The notes: generated from the sequence alone by a model not told the origin. Positions 35,925 to 46,047 are shown, numbered from the stretch's first letter. The stretch: 64,000 bases of DNA from Rhizosphaericola mali (GCF_004337365.2 NZ_CP044016.1:2480001-2544000), one strand, 5' to 3'. Numbers and translations: made by a program.

Positions 35925-38348
35925 CTAATTCACATCAAATTCAACAATTGCATTTTTTATTATATTTGAGCTTGCAACCATTTGGATTTGTCCTTTATTC
36001 TTACCGCTTTTAATAATCACTTGTGCTTTACCACCAAACAAATGTCTTTGCCAAGCACCATCGACACATTTATCGGCTTCATGACTACTTGGATCACCAT
36101 TACCGACACCTATAATTTGAGCATCAGTGCCATTTAAGGAAAATTGAATTAAATCATTCGCATTCGGCACTTCTAAACCTTCTTTATCAACAACAGAGAC
36201 ATTTACCACAACAGCATCTTCACCATCAGCCAAGAGTACTTTTTTGGAAGGAGATAATTTAATTTGATAAGGAACATCTGTAGTTTTGACTATAGAGGTA
36301 ATTTCTTTTCCGTTTCTATGTCCAATAGCTTTTAATTCACCCGGCGTATATTTTACATTCCAAGTTAAATGCCCGTCTTTAGGCATCGTCTTTTTACCCA
36401 AACTTTGTCCATTTAAAAATAGTTCAACATCCTCTGCATTGGAATTTATCCAAACCAATTTTTCTTTTCCTTCATCACCTTTCCAATTCCAATGTGGTGC
36501 GATATTTAAAACATCTTTATTGGACCACCAAGCTTGATAATAATAGTAAACTGTTTTGGGGAAACCACACATATCCATTATACCAAAATGCGAATTAATA
36601 TTGGGCCAACGATAAGGCGTAGGTTCGCCTCTATAGTCAAATCCTGTCCAAACAAAACCACCCATATACCATTTTCTTGCATCTGCCTGCGTCCACCAAG
36701 TTTCTGCTTTAGCCGCCCATGAAGGAAATGTTGAGTCATAGTCTGGAACATAACAATTTACTGTATCTTTTATAAAAACACCTCTAGTAGACACCATACT
36801 AGAAACCTCAGAACCGTAAACTGGCTGTTCTGGATGATCTTTGTGATAAGGATCGATACCTTCAAGATGATAATTAAATCCTCTAATTGGAATTACTTCA
36901 TTAACTCCTTTATACACATTGCCCATATTGGCGGCGTAGGATATACCACGAGTCGTATCTAACGTCTTTATTAGATTAATTTGATTTTGCGCAATGCGTG
37001 TACCTATATTATTAGCTTGAGTCAGATATTCCTCATTTCCAATAGACCACATAAATACGCTTGCATGATTTCTATCTCTTTCTACAAGATCGGTGAGTTG
37101 CTTTGCATATTCGTTTCCACTTGTCAATAGTCTGGTTTCATCGAATACCAATATACCCAAACTATCACAGGCATCTAACAACTCTGGTGTGGGTGGATTA
37201 TGTGTCGTGCGATACGCATTTGCACCCATTTCTTTCAATAGACCCACTCTATAGTATTGCAAATAATCTGGTAGTGCAACGCCCACACCTGCATGGTCTT
37301 GATGATTGCTCACACCCAACATTTTCACAGATTTACCATTTAGAAAAAAACCGTCTTTACTATCAAATTTGAATTCACGTATTCCAAATTTAACTTTCAA
37401 ACGATCCAATTCTTTTCCATTTTTTGTAACTACAGTAACGGCTCTATATAAATATGGATTATCCAAATCCCACAATTCCACATTTTTCAAAGCAATAGAT
37501 TGTTTAATCCTTCCGCTTTCGTCAATTGCCAATTGAATCGGTTGGACTTTAGAAGTTCCAATCACCTTACCCTCTCGATTAGTAATTTCGGTAAATACAG
37601 AGATATTTTGGTTTTCTAGACTCTTATTTTCTACTTTAGTTTCGGTATAAATTGTTGCATCTTTACCTTTTATCGCTGTATGTACATAGAAGCCATCTTT
37701 TTGCGCAATATGCACATCGTTATAGTTATTTAACCAGACATGACGATAAATACCCGCACCTTCATAAAACCAACCTTCATCTTGAGTCGCATCAGCACGT
37801 ACAACTAGGGTATTTTTCTTTCCAAAACGGATAAAATCTGTAATATCATAGTACGCAGTCGTATAACCACTAAAATTACCTCCCACATAATAACCATTTA
37901 TCCAAACTTTACTATCTCTATACACACCATCGAATTGGAGTATGTAACGACCACCAGAATCTTGTGCATTTAAAGTAAATGATTTACGGTACCATCCTAT
38001 GGAATTTTCGGGAAATAAACCGCCTACAGGCTTGTAACCATGCGCATCTATATCATCATTTTTTATATACGTGAATGGCAATCCTACGACCCAATCATGT
38101 GGTAGATTGACAGAATCCCAGCCGGATTCATCCCATTTTTCAGAAATCGCAGTATTACTTGTTTCCCCTGACTTAGAAAATACATTACCAATTCCATAGT
38201 TAAAATCACGATTTGGATCTGAAGCATTTCCTAAATGAAATTTCCATCCAAAATCAAAATTTATATGCTTTCTTTCTGTTTGCGCATTGCTTGTTTGAGT
38301 GAAAATGGTTCCAGATATTAATAATGCAAGCAAATATTTATGATACAT
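35925..38348 (-). CDS. GH2 glycoside hydrolase, beta-galactosidase type
   Basis: An 807-residue secreted GH2 enzyme (signal peptide about 1-22). Order: sugar-binding jelly roll (about 25-210), immunoglobulin-like domain (210-325), TIM barrel (325-600) with acid/base Glu439 (WSIGNEE) and nucleophile Glu514 (VYGSEVSS), then a DUF4982-like beta domain (about 620-690) and a C-terminal Ig-like domain. This architecture is common in Bacteroidota beta-galactosidases; beta-glucuronidase or other activity cannot be excluded. It is third in the run GH30-GH43-GH2, 12 bases after the GH43 gene, so it probably finishes galacto-oligosaccharides released by those two enzymes from type II arabinogalactan. 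Confidence 0.88.
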   Translation of the reverse strand: MYHKYLLALLISGTIFTQTSNAQTERKHINFDFGWKFHLGNASDPNRDFNYGIGNVFSKSGETSNTAISEKWDESGWDSVNLPHDWVVGLPFTYIKNDDIDAHGYKPVGGLFPENSIGWYRKSFTLNAQDSGGRYILQFDGVYRDSKVWINGYYVGGNFSGYTTAYYDITDFIRFGKKNTLVVRADATQDEGWFYEGAGIYRHVWLNNYNDVHIAQKDGFYVHTAIKGKDATIYTETKVENKSLENQNISVFTEITNREGKVIGTSKVQPIQLAIDESGRIKQSIALKNVELWDLDNPYLYRAVTVVTKNGKELDRLKVKFGIREFKFDSKDGFFLNGKSVKMLGVSNHQDHAGVGVALPDYLQYYRVGLLKEMGANAYRTTHNPPTPELLDACDSLGILVFDETRLLTSGNEYAKQLTDLVERDRNHASVFMWSIGNEEYLTQANNIGTRIAQNQINLIKTLDTTRGISYAANMGNVYKGVNEVIPIRGFNYHLEGIDPYHKDHPEQPVYGSEVSSMVSTRGVFIKDTVNCYVPDYDSTFPSWAAKAETWWTQADARKWYMGGFVWTGFDYRGEPTPYRWPNINSHFGIMDMCGFPKTVYYYYQAWWSNKDVLNIAPHWNWKGDEGKEKLVWINSNAEDVELFLNGQSLGKKTMPKDGHLTWNVKYTPGELKAIGHRNGKEITSIVKTTDVPYQIKLSPSKKVLLADGEDAVVVNVSVVDKEGLEVPNANDLIQFSLNGTDAQIIGVGNGDPSSHEADKCVDGAWQRHLFGGKAQVIIKSGKNKGQIQMVASSNIIKNAIVEFDVN

Positions 38349-38360
38349 AATTCTATTTAT

Positions 38361-39356
38361 TTATTTTAATGTAGAAAATTTCCAATCTGAGTTCCAATCG
38401 ATGGATATCATATCCTTTTCAAATGTGATTGGTAACCATTGATACCGGCTATCTTTTAAATTTTTCGGATTCCACTTATCTCCTACATAGATCCAATGAG
38501 GTTGTTTACCTTTTTGATATTTGAATGCAAAAGCGGGTTGTCCGAAAAATGAAATATCCGCATTTGGACCATGAAATGGATTATACAATTCTTTATAGGG
38601 GCCAAATATGGTAGAGGCAGAATAAACATTGCCTTTATTTGGTCTCCAACCTGTGCAAGCGCTGGTTAATAGATAATAAGTATTATTTTCTTTGATCATA
38701 ACAGGAGCTTCACGCTGTTGACTAAAAAGCATCGTATCTTCTTTAGTAACATCCAAATAATCCTGTGTTAATTTAACAATGCGCATATCATAGTTTTCAT
38801 TAGAACTATAAATATGATAGGCAGTACCATCATCATCTACAAAAAGATTCATATCCCGCGACATATTACCATTAGGTCGAAAACTTTTTTTATAAATATA
38901 TGGCCCAGTAATAGATTTACTTGTTGCAATGCCTGCGCGTGCAGCAGCATAACCTTTATCTTTTAACTCCAAATGAAACCACATCACATACATTTTAGTT
39001 TTAGCATTATAGATTACTTTGGGACGCTCCATAATACAACCCGTTTCAATATCTGAACCAATAGTTGAAGACGTTCCTAAAGCTAATTTTTCAAACTTCC
39101 AATTATATAAATCTTTGGATGAATACACATTGACTCCTCCTGAGTGCGCGGCACCACGTTTCTCTCCAAACCAATAGTATTTACCATTTGCAAATAACAA
39201 ATCACCTCCATGAGCATTAATCGTATCTCCATTATTATCTAACCAAATACGATCAGGTTTGATGTTATCATATTGCACTTTTTGAGCTATGCCATTAAGT
39301 GAAATATTATTCAGTATTATTGTGAAAATTAAAATTGAAATATATTTCGTATTCAT
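38361..39356 (-). CDS. GH43 protein, exo-beta-1,3-galactanase-like (subfamily 24-like)
   Basis: A 331-residue secreted single-domain five-bladed propeller of GH43. Segments INAHGGDLLF, DIETGCIMERPKVIYN, NMSRDMNLFVDDDG and QQREAPVM are those I associate with exo-beta-1,3-galactanases. Near the N terminus, where ordinary GH43 enzymes have the Asp general base, this protein has INAHGG. Absence of that Asp is a known oddity of the galactanase subfamily. Candidate acidic residues are Glu110, Asp168 and Glu216. It would attack the beta-1,3-galactan backbone of AGPs and bypass side branches. It sits 4 bases after the GH30 stop and 12 bases before GH2. Subfamily assignment is by memory of motifs. Confidence 0.78.
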   Translation of the reverse strand: MNTKYISILIFTIILNNISLNGIAQKVQYDNIKPDRIWLDNNGDTINAHGGDLLFANGKYYWFGEKRGAAHSGGVNVYSSKDLYNWKFEKLALGTSSTIGSDIETGCIMERPKVIYNAKTKMYVMWFHLELKDKGYAAARAGIATSKSITGPYIYKKSFRPNGNMSRDMNLFVDDDGTAYHIYSSNENYDMRIVKLTQDYLDVTKEDTMLFSQQREAPVMIKENNTYYLLTSACTGWRPNKGNVYSASTIFGPYKELYNPFHGPNADISFFGQPAFAFKYQKGKQPHWIYVGDKWNPKNLKDSRYQWLPITFEKDMISIDWNSDWKFSTLK

Positions 39357-39360
39357 TTAA

Positions 39361-40911
39361 TTATTTTTTTATTACGATTGTGTAGATACTTCTCGGTTGT
39401 AGTTGCAACTCTGACGTATTAGTAGAAATGGATTGTTTGGATAAATTATGTTGTTCGTTTGTAAGATAGACAGTCATCGAACTATATTTTTTCAGGTTGG
39501 TAATGTTTGGATGGATATTTTTTTCTTCATTGGAATAATTTATCAGCACAACTACAATCTGTTTATTATCCTCAAATGCGGAAACCATTAAGTCTTTTGC
39601 CTGTTGTACTTCATTTAATCCATTATTTACAACAGCTTTAATTCTGTGCATATTGGGTAATATAAAATGACTATAATTACCTAAAGCCCACAACATTTTC
39701 GTAGGAATAACTTTTCCTGACACAAATGTAGAATCGGAGGATTGCAATGCTAATAGGAAATAGCGCGTATCGAAATCTGGATTCCCAGGCTCGACACTAT
39801 TCCAAAATTGCCAAGCCTTTGCATTGCCATACACAAAATCATCATGTATTACTTTACTCAAAAACAAAGCACAATCCATAGCGGACACTTTTCCCTTTTT
39901 GCCCTCTTTGTAATTATCTCCCAACATGGAGTATTCCGTTTGCCAATAAGAAGTACCATATTTTTCCGCTGTATCACGGACATTTTTTCGTATTGCAATT
40001 CTAGTGGAGTCATCTCCGTCTGTATAATAACTATGACCAGCAGCAGCATTTAAAACATGAGAATATTTTGATACATCTAAAGAACTATTTCTATTAAAAA
40101 GCATTTGAACCTGTTCACCTGCTCGTCCTTTTTTCGAATACAGATATTCTAAATGTCCAGCTTCGGGTGTTATAATTTTCGAATTTATTTTATTTTTAAC
40201 TAATGCACTATCTAAGGCCTTTACAATTTTAGAAATTTCATAGTTGGTCCATGGAGAACCTTCCTGACTATTGTTATACCAATCCCATTGCGGTTCATTG
40301 ACAGGACTGATATAATTAAAATGAATTTTTTCTTTAGCAAAATGAGATAGTATATTGGCTAGAAATTGTGCATAATTGCCATATTCATTTGTTTTTAAAT
40401 TGGAGGTATAATCCTTTATTGTTTTAAAACCGAGTCCATTGGTGGTCATAAATACGGGTTGCGTATTAGAAAATGCTATCAAATCTTTTACGCCATACGC
40501 TTTAGCTTTTTTGACAAACCATAAATAGCCAATTTGTTTGTTCCAATCATAGTGACCATTTGAATCTAAAAAACATTCAACTCTTTTTCTAAAATCTTTA
40601 ATGCGACTTGAATCACCTAATTCTGTAGTACCACCTCCAATATTAAAGCGAAAAGACGACAACCCAATACCTTCGGGGTTGCCGTCTTTATCCATTTTTT
40701 TACTAAATAACCAGCGAGCCATATTTTCTCGCTGCTCCTCACTCCAATATTTTCCAATAAACTCTGTAAACCATGCCGATGATGCTCCTATATTATCTAT
40801 TCTTTGAAAAGATATTTTTGAATCTATTTCTATCGAAATAGAGGAATTGCTTTGGGCATGTGTTATATGAATTCCTAAAAATAAAAATAGTGATAGTGTA
40901 GTCTTAAACAT
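39361..40911 (-). CDS. GH30 glycoside hydrolase, endo-beta-1,6-galactanase-like
   Basis: A 516-residue secreted enzyme (signal peptide about 1-19) with a (beta/alpha)8 barrel and an all-beta side domain formed from both termini, as in GH30. Acid/base Glu206 in ISPVNEPQWDW and nucleophile Glu326 in WQTEYSML are clear. The N-terminal FQRIDNIGASSAW and the EPQWDW region resemble GH30 subfamily 5 endo-beta-1,6-galactanases, which cut the 1,6-galactan side chains of AGPs. Clustering with a GH43 exo-1,3-galactanase-like protein and GH2 supports this. Other GH30 activities (glucanase, fucosidase) are less likely by context. Confidence 0.82.
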   Translation of the reverse strand: MFKTTLSLFLFLGIHITHAQSNSSISIEIDSKISFQRIDNIGASSAWFTEFIGKYWSEEQRENMARWLFSKKMDKDGNPEGIGLSSFRFNIGGGTTELGDSSRIKDFRKRVECFLDSNGHYDWNKQIGYLWFVKKAKAYGVKDLIAFSNTQPVFMTTNGLGFKTIKDYTSNLKTNEYGNYAQFLANILSHFAKEKIHFNYISPVNEPQWDWYNNSQEGSPWTNYEISKIVKALDSALVKNKINSKIITPEAGHLEYLYSKKGRAGEQVQMLFNRNSSLDVSKYSHVLNAAAGHSYYTDGDDSTRIAIRKNVRDTAEKYGTSYWQTEYSMLGDNYKEGKKGKVSAMDCALFLSKVIHDDFVYGNAKAWQFWNSVEPGNPDFDTRYFLLALQSSDSTFVSGKVIPTKMLWALGNYSHFILPNMHRIKAVVNNGLNEVQQAKDLMVSAFEDNKQIVVVLINYSNEEKNIHPNITNLKKYSSMTVYLTNEQHNLSKQSISTNTSELQLQPRSIYTIVIKK

Positions 40912-40919
40912 AAAAGCTA

Positions 40920-40960
40920 TTTTTTACACCGTCAAATATCCCCATTAAAAGTGTAAAAAA
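40920..40960 (-). terminator. Weak hairpin between oxidase and GH30 genes
   Basis: Inverted repeat TTTTTTACAC / GTGTAAAAAA (40920-40929 with 40951-40960) with a 21-base loop, in the 58-base gap after the oxidase stop. AT-rich stem, so at best a partial terminator or mRNA-processing hairpin. Confidence 0.3.
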
Positions 40961-40969
40961 CAATATCTT

Positions 40970-42226
40970 CTATGCAAATCTTTCCACATCGAACGCAGAC
41001 AAGTCCACACTAGTAGATTCGCGTTGCAAAAGTTCTTTCACTAACAATCCTGTTGCGGATCCCAAACTAATACCTAATTGGGAATGCCCAGTAGCGACTA
41101 CAAGATTCTCCCATTTTTTAGTTTTACCAATATAAGGCATTCCATCACCAGAAGTCGGGCGGAACCCATACCAAATCTTATCCTTTACATCATCCAATTT
41201 TATATTTATTTGAGGGAAAAAATCATGTACAGCCTTCAGAATGCCTTCCACTCTATTTAGTCTCGGAGGCGTATCAACAGAAGTAATTTCCATGGTACCT
41301 CCAAATCTTATTTTATCCCCATCCATAGGCGTAAAAGCACAACGTCCTTCTACCAATATACCAGGATGTTGGATATTCATCTGACTATTGGAAACGGGTA
41401 GCGTTATTGAATATCCTCGGCCACCAACCAATGGCATTTTTAAGTTCAAATCTTTATTAAATGAGGCGGACCAAGATCCTGCAGCTAAAACGAATGCATC
41501 AGCAGACATTTTACCTTTTGTCGTTTCAATCTCAGTAATATGCCCTTGCTTACCATGTAACCCAAGCACTTCAGTATGGGACAATAGTTGCACCCCTTTA
41601 TTTTTCAAATATTCTATCAAATGCGCCATTAATTTTTGAGGATACAAATGACCATCACATCTATAGTGAATTGCACCAATGGCATCCACTTCGGTATTGG
41701 GTTCTAAACGATCCAAACCAGCTTTATCTTCTAGAACGACATCCAAACCTAATTTTTGCCCAAATGCAACGGTCTCTGCACATTCATGTTTTGCCGCTGC
41801 TGTTTTGAATATTTCAATCATTCCTTTGTCATCATAAGCAAAGTCAAAATCTTTTTGCCAAACTTTTTCGTATTCATGCTTCGCTAACAAACCAATATCT
41901 CTCAAGGGAATGCCATGTTTTTCAATATTTTCATGTTTGGCACTTTTCAAAAATGCCAATCCCCATTGAATCAAATCCTTATTTAATCTTGGCTGTATAT
42001 AAAACGGACTTTTAGAATCAAACATCCACTTAATCCCTTGTTTTACTACACCGGGAGTGGCTAATTGGATATAGTGACTAGGACATACAAAACCCGCATT
42101 ACCGTAAGAACAATTATCCAAATAATCATTCTTTTCTACAACTGTAACATCCCATCCAGCTTCAACTAAATATTTGGCGGAGGACAAACCGATAATTCCA
42201 CCGCCTATAATAATTACTTTACTCAT
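40970..42226 (-). CDS. FAD-dependent cis-4-hydroxy-D-proline oxidase (DadA-like)
   Basis: A 418-residue cytoplasmic flavoprotein of the DAO/DadA fold. The N terminus IIGGGIIGLSSAKYL is the FAD dinucleotide-binding motif, followed by VVEKND; the C-terminal GDGMPYIGKTK and ATGHSQLGISLGSATG complete the FAD site. DadA relatives oxidise D-amino acids. Next to a 4-hydroxyproline epimerase and the deaminase/dehydrogenase genes, the best substrate is cis-4-hydroxy-D-proline, giving 1-pyrroline-4-hydroxy-2-carboxylate. The gene lies between GH146 (21 bases upstream) and GH30 (58 bases downstream), that is, embedded among glycosidase genes rather than beside the other pathway genes. Confidence 0.85.
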   Translation of the reverse strand: MSKVIIIGGGIIGLSSAKYLVEAGWDVTVVEKNDYLDNCSYGNAGFVCPSHYIQLATPGVVKQGIKWMFDSKSPFYIQPRLNKDLIQWGLAFLKSAKHENIEKHGIPLRDIGLLAKHEYEKVWQKDFDFAYDDKGMIEIFKTAAAKHECAETVAFGQKLGLDVVLEDKAGLDRLEPNTEVDAIGAIHYRCDGHLYPQKLMAHLIEYLKNKGVQLLSHTEVLGLHGKQGHITEIETTKGKMSADAFVLAAGSWSASFNKDLNLKMPLVGGRGYSITLPVSNSQMNIQHPGILVEGRCAFTPMDGDKIRFGGTMEITSVDTPPRLNRVEGILKAVHDFFPQINIKLDDVKDKIWYGFRPTSGDGMPYIGKTKKWENLVVATGHSQLGISLGSATGLLVKELLQRESTSVDLSAFDVERFA

Positions 42227-42247
42227 TATATTAAAATCTTTAAATTG

Positions 42248-44620
42248 CTATTTTGATTTTATAGTTCTAATTTCAAATGCTCGACCTGCAGTATAACCAT
42301 GATTAGCTAATAATGAAATTTTCACTTGGGATTTTCCTTTCGTCAATTCAACTGGAATTAAATATTCTTTATCGTAAAATTTATCCTCTTGAAAATCTCC
42401 TTTGGTAGTTTCTGTAAGTAAAAGTTTTCCATCCACAACGATATCAAATTTTCTATTTTTATCCGCACCGATATAGTTAATTAACAAACTATTCGTCGAA
42501 TTAGGATCAACCTTCATTGTAAAGTTTAAAGATCCACTAGCACGCGCTTCTCTACCATGCTTTCCAAATGCTTCACTTACATAACTATTTCCTGTAGATG
42601 TAAAATTATGATCACGTTCTGGTTGCATCTCTCCTATTCTAAATAGATCTATAGTACGTAGTTCGATTTCCTTTTCATGTTCCTTTTCCTTGATATATTC
42701 CGCTTTTCTCACAGACCATTCTTCATTGGTAAATTTATCCCAATACACATTGTAGTGACCTTGATCAGAGGCGTAGAATGGTTTTATAGAAACCTGAATC
42801 GGTTGTGCTGCATCTGTAGTTTTGAATAAAAGATTATGAATATCTGTAGATTTCACCCAATTATTTACATTATTATTTTCGGAAAGAATTACGGGCACGC
42901 CTTCTACTGGATCTGGATTTTTCGCACCCAATTGTCCCGCTAACAAAACTGGTCCATAGTAAAATGCTAATCTTTTCGAATTATCATTCATACTTTCTGC
43001 ATATAATTTCTTTGGAATACTATAGGTAATTTTATCCCCTAATTTCCACTTGCGATGAATATCAAAATAGCCATCAGTACCTATGCTAGAATTATATTTT
43101 TTACCATTTACATAAATAGTAACTGCATCATTTTCTACCCAAGATGGTTTACGTAATTTGATCGTAAATTCGGTAGCTTTCTTTGGCGAAACTGCAATTT
43201 CTATTTTATCTGAATGCAAAATATTAGATTGAATTTGAATCGTTGCATTTTTTTCTTTCCATTTCAACTCAGAAGGAAGGAATAAATTAACATACAAACT
43301 CTTCGCATCAGGTGATTGAAAGTAAATAGCTTGGTTATATTTTGTATGATTTTCCATACCTGTACCTACACAACAGGTGAACGTATTAAATTGATCACTA
43401 TATTCTTTTTGTCCGCCCATACGTAGTGGAACAAAATAACAGAACATACCGTCACTATCATTCTGAGAACCTAAAATGCCATTCACCAATGCACGTTCAT
43501 AATAGTCAGCATAATTAACATTAGGATTCCAACTAAAAATCGCCGCAGTCAATTTTTCCATGTTATAAGTAGCGCAAGTCTCACTATTATCATCACTTAA
43601 TCTCGTACTTAATTTGTCTTCATCTCCAAAATATTCATAGTTACCATTTCCGCCATTGGCATATGTATGATGATTCACTATAGTTCTTTGCATGTATTGC
43701 GCAATAATACTATCACGAGAAAGACCTCCGTAAATATATTGATCAGCGGAACCCAATCCTTTTGGAATATTGGTATTAGAGTGTTTATTTTGAATAGCAT
43801 CTTTCCTTTCTGACAAAGGAATCATGACAAAATCATCAATCCAACGGTAGGATTGTTTTAGATATTTTTGTTCACCAGTTATAGCATAAATCATTGCTAA
43901 GACATCATTCATTCCTCCAAATTCGCAACGCATCATTTTTTGCATTAAGGAATCATCCAAATGGGTAATCAAACCATCTGACCAGTCTGCCATACCCTTC
44001 ACCACCGTTAATGCCTCTTTATTTCCACCATAAATATAAGCATCAACTAAACCAGCCATAACTTTGTGTACCGTATACCAAGGAGACCAACCGCCATTTA
44101 AATCAAAACCGCCAGAATGAACGATACCTTTTCTAACTAGGCCAAAAATACTATCCTCTTTAGGAATCGCACCGACATAACCAGTACCTCTTTTTGTTTG
44201 GCATTTTGCCAATTCCCCTGTTATGTAGTCAATCCTTGTTTTCAATTGCGGGTCTTTGGTAGACGCATACAACATACTGATTGCAGAAAGATAATGCCCC
44301 AAACTATGACCAGACAAGCCATCACTTTCCCAGCCACCATAGGCATCGCCTTTTGTTGGTAAGCCTGCATTGATATAGAATCTCGCCAACAATCTATTAG
44401 GGTCCAATAATAAAAGATATGTGGAATCTAATTGTCTAGCTTTATAAAATTCTGAACCAGGAAGTAATTTCACGTCAGATAAGTCAAACCCATAAGCCTT
44501 GATATTCGCTACAGGTTTGACTTTAAATCTTGCATCATTTCGTTGTGGAATATAAGATTGCGCTTGTATGCCACAATACACAAAAGAAGAACATATTAAA
44601 CTTAATAGTATTTTTTTCAT
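42248..44620 (-). CDS. GH146 beta-L-arabinofuranosidase (DUF1680 family)
   Basis: A 790-residue secreted enzyme (signal peptide about 1-20) of the DUF1680 superfamily, closer to GH146 (B. thetaiotaomicron BT0349 type) than to GH127. Characteristic segments are LLDPNRLLARFYINAGL, YGGWESDGLSGHSLGHYLSA and NGGWSPWYTVHKVMAGL. The zinc/cysteine catalytic set is Glu347, Cys349 (SETCATYN), Cys416 and Cys417 (FTCCVGTG). Expected to release beta-L-arabinofuranose from arabinans or arabinosylated hydroxyproline. A C-terminal domain of about 150 residues may bind sugar. It starts 2 bases after the permease stop, and the D-hydroxyproline oxidase follows by 21 bases, so it is tied to hydroxyproline metabolism at operon level. 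Confidence 0.9.
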   Translation of the reverse strand: MKKILLSLICSSFVYCGIQAQSYIPQRNDARFKVKPVANIKAYGFDLSDVKLLPGSEFYKARQLDSTYLLLLDPNRLLARFYINAGLPTKGDAYGGWESDGLSGHSLGHYLSAISMLYASTKDPQLKTRIDYITGELAKCQTKRGTGYVGAIPKEDSIFGLVRKGIVHSGGFDLNGGWSPWYTVHKVMAGLVDAYIYGGNKEALTVVKGMADWSDGLITHLDDSLMQKMMRCEFGGMNDVLAMIYAITGEQKYLKQSYRWIDDFVMIPLSERKDAIQNKHSNTNIPKGLGSADQYIYGGLSRDSIIAQYMQRTIVNHHTYANGGNGNYEYFGDEDKLSTRLSDDNSETCATYNMEKLTAAIFSWNPNVNYADYYERALVNGILGSQNDSDGMFCYFVPLRMGGQKEYSDQFNTFTCCVGTGMENHTKYNQAIYFQSPDAKSLYVNLFLPSELKWKEKNATIQIQSNILHSDKIEIAVSPKKATEFTIKLRKPSWVENDAVTIYVNGKKYNSSIGTDGYFDIHRKWKLGDKITYSIPKKLYAESMNDNSKRLAFYYGPVLLAGQLGAKNPDPVEGVPVILSENNNVNNWVKSTDIHNLLFKTTDAAQPIQVSIKPFYASDQGHYNVYWDKFTNEEWSVRKAEYIKEKEHEKEIELRTIDLFRIGEMQPERDHNFTSTGNSYVSEAFGKHGREARASGSLNFTMKVDPNSTNSLLINYIGADKNRKFDIVVDGKLLLTETTKGDFQEDKFYDKEYLIPVELTKGKSQVKISLLANHGYTAGRAFEIRTIKSK

Positions 44621-44622
44621 TC

Positions 44623-46047
44623 TTATACTTTTTGTAAACTTTCATTTGATAGTTTCTTTTTATTCAAATAACTATAAATAGGAAGTCCCAGTAAAACAAT
44701 AAATAAGCCCGGCCAAGTAAATTTTGGTTTATATATAAATAGGGAAATAGAAATCACCGAAGCGACTATAATATAAATAATTGGCAAAACTGGATACCCT
44801 ATTGCTTTATAAGGTCGAGCTAAATTGGGTTGTGTCTTTCTCAACTTAAAAATACCCGAAATCGTTATAATATAAAATAGCAACACTACAAAAATTACAT
44901 AATCAAGCAAATCTCCATAATGACCACTCAAACATAAAATAGAAGCCCAAAAACATTGAATCCATAAGCCATTTGCAGGAACCGAATTTTTATTTAAAAC
45001 TCCTGCTTTTTTCAAAAATAAACCATCATGTGCCATCGTATGATAAACGCGAGCTCCCGTAATTATCAAACCATTCACACATCCAAATGTGGAAATCATG
45101 ATCAATATTGCCATAATTCGCGTTCCTGTTAGTCCAAACAATCTCGAACTCGCATCTATCGCAATTCGATCATTTTTTGCAAAAGCAATTTCTTTTAATG
45201 GCAATGCGGATAAATAAACAAAATTGACTAACAAATAAAGCGCTGTAACTATAATCGTTCCCAACACTAAACTTAAGCCAATATTTCGTTCTGGTTTTTT
45301 AACTTCTCCAGCAATAAAAGCAATCGTATGCCAACTATCCGAACTAAACAAACTACCCACCATAGCAGCTGCAAAAGCACCAAATACCGCAAAACCAGAA
45401 TAGTTACTAAACCCATCGAGCGACAATTTTCTAAACGAAAAGGCATTTTGCCAATTCTGATGCCATACATTTCCATTTGCACCAAAATAAAAGCCGAAAC
45501 CGATTAAACCAATAAGCGAACACAATTTTGCAATTGTAACAACGGTCTGAATGTTTTTTCCATGATTCACGCCAAGCGTATTGATGGCAGTCAATCCTAT
45601 AATCAAAACAATAGTCAATATTTGCGCAGCGGAAATTGTAAAACTAGAAAATTGTAGCAAAATATGATCTTCACCTAAAGAGGGAAATAAATAAGCGGCA
45701 AATTTGGAAAATGCAACACCCACGGCCGCAATAGTCCCAGTTTGAATAACGGAAAAGAAACTCCAACCGTATAAGAATCCCATTTTTTTACCAAATGCTT
45801 CTCTTATATAAGTGTACTGCCCACCCGCTTTGGGAAACATACCGCTTAATTCACCATAACTCAATGCACCTATTATAGTCACTAAACCAGTCAAACACCA
45901 CAATAGTATCAACCAACCCGAAGAGCCCACATTTCTAATCATATCCGCGCTAACTATAAATATCCCAGAGCCTATCATAGCTCCAGCCACAAACATAGTC
46001 GCATCTAACAAACTTACATTTCGTTTATAATCATTTTCATCTGTCAT
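44623..46047 (-). CDS. APC-family amino-acid permease, probable hydroxyproline/proline importer
   Basis: A 474-residue polytopic inner-membrane protein of the amino acid-polyamine-organocation superfamily with about 12 transmembrane helices. TM1 has the substrate-binding GAMIGSGIF motif, and the conserved GELSGMFPKAGGQYTYIREAFG follows TM2. It resembles SteT/LAT-type transporters. Located between the hydroxyproline epimerase (65 bases upstream, with a hairpin) and GH146 (2 bases downstream), it is the obvious candidate to bring hydroxyproline or small peptide-derived amino acids into the cytoplasm. Specificity cannot be read from sequence. Confidence 0.85.
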   Translation of the reverse strand: MTDENDYKRNVSLLDATMFVAGAMIGSGIFIVSADMIRNVGSSGWLILLWCLTGLVTIIGALSYGELSGMFPKAGGQYTYIREAFGKKMGFLYGWSFFSVIQTGTIAAVGVAFSKFAAYLFPSLGEDHILLQFSSFTISAAQILTIVLIIGLTAINTLGVNHGKNIQTVVTIAKLCSLIGLIGFGFYFGANGNVWHQNWQNAFSFRKLSLDGFSNYSGFAVFGAFAAAMVGSLFSSDSWHTIAFIAGEVKKPERNIGLSLVLGTIIVTALYLLVNFVYLSALPLKEIAFAKNDRIAIDASSRLFGLTGTRIMAILIMISTFGCVNGLIITGARVYHTMAHDGLFLKKAGVLNKNSVPANGLWIQCFWASILCLSGHYGDLLDYVIFVVLLFYIITISGIFKLRKTQPNLARPYKAIGYPVLPIIYIIVASVISISLFIYKPKFTWPGLFIVLLGLPIYSYLNKKKLSNESLQKV

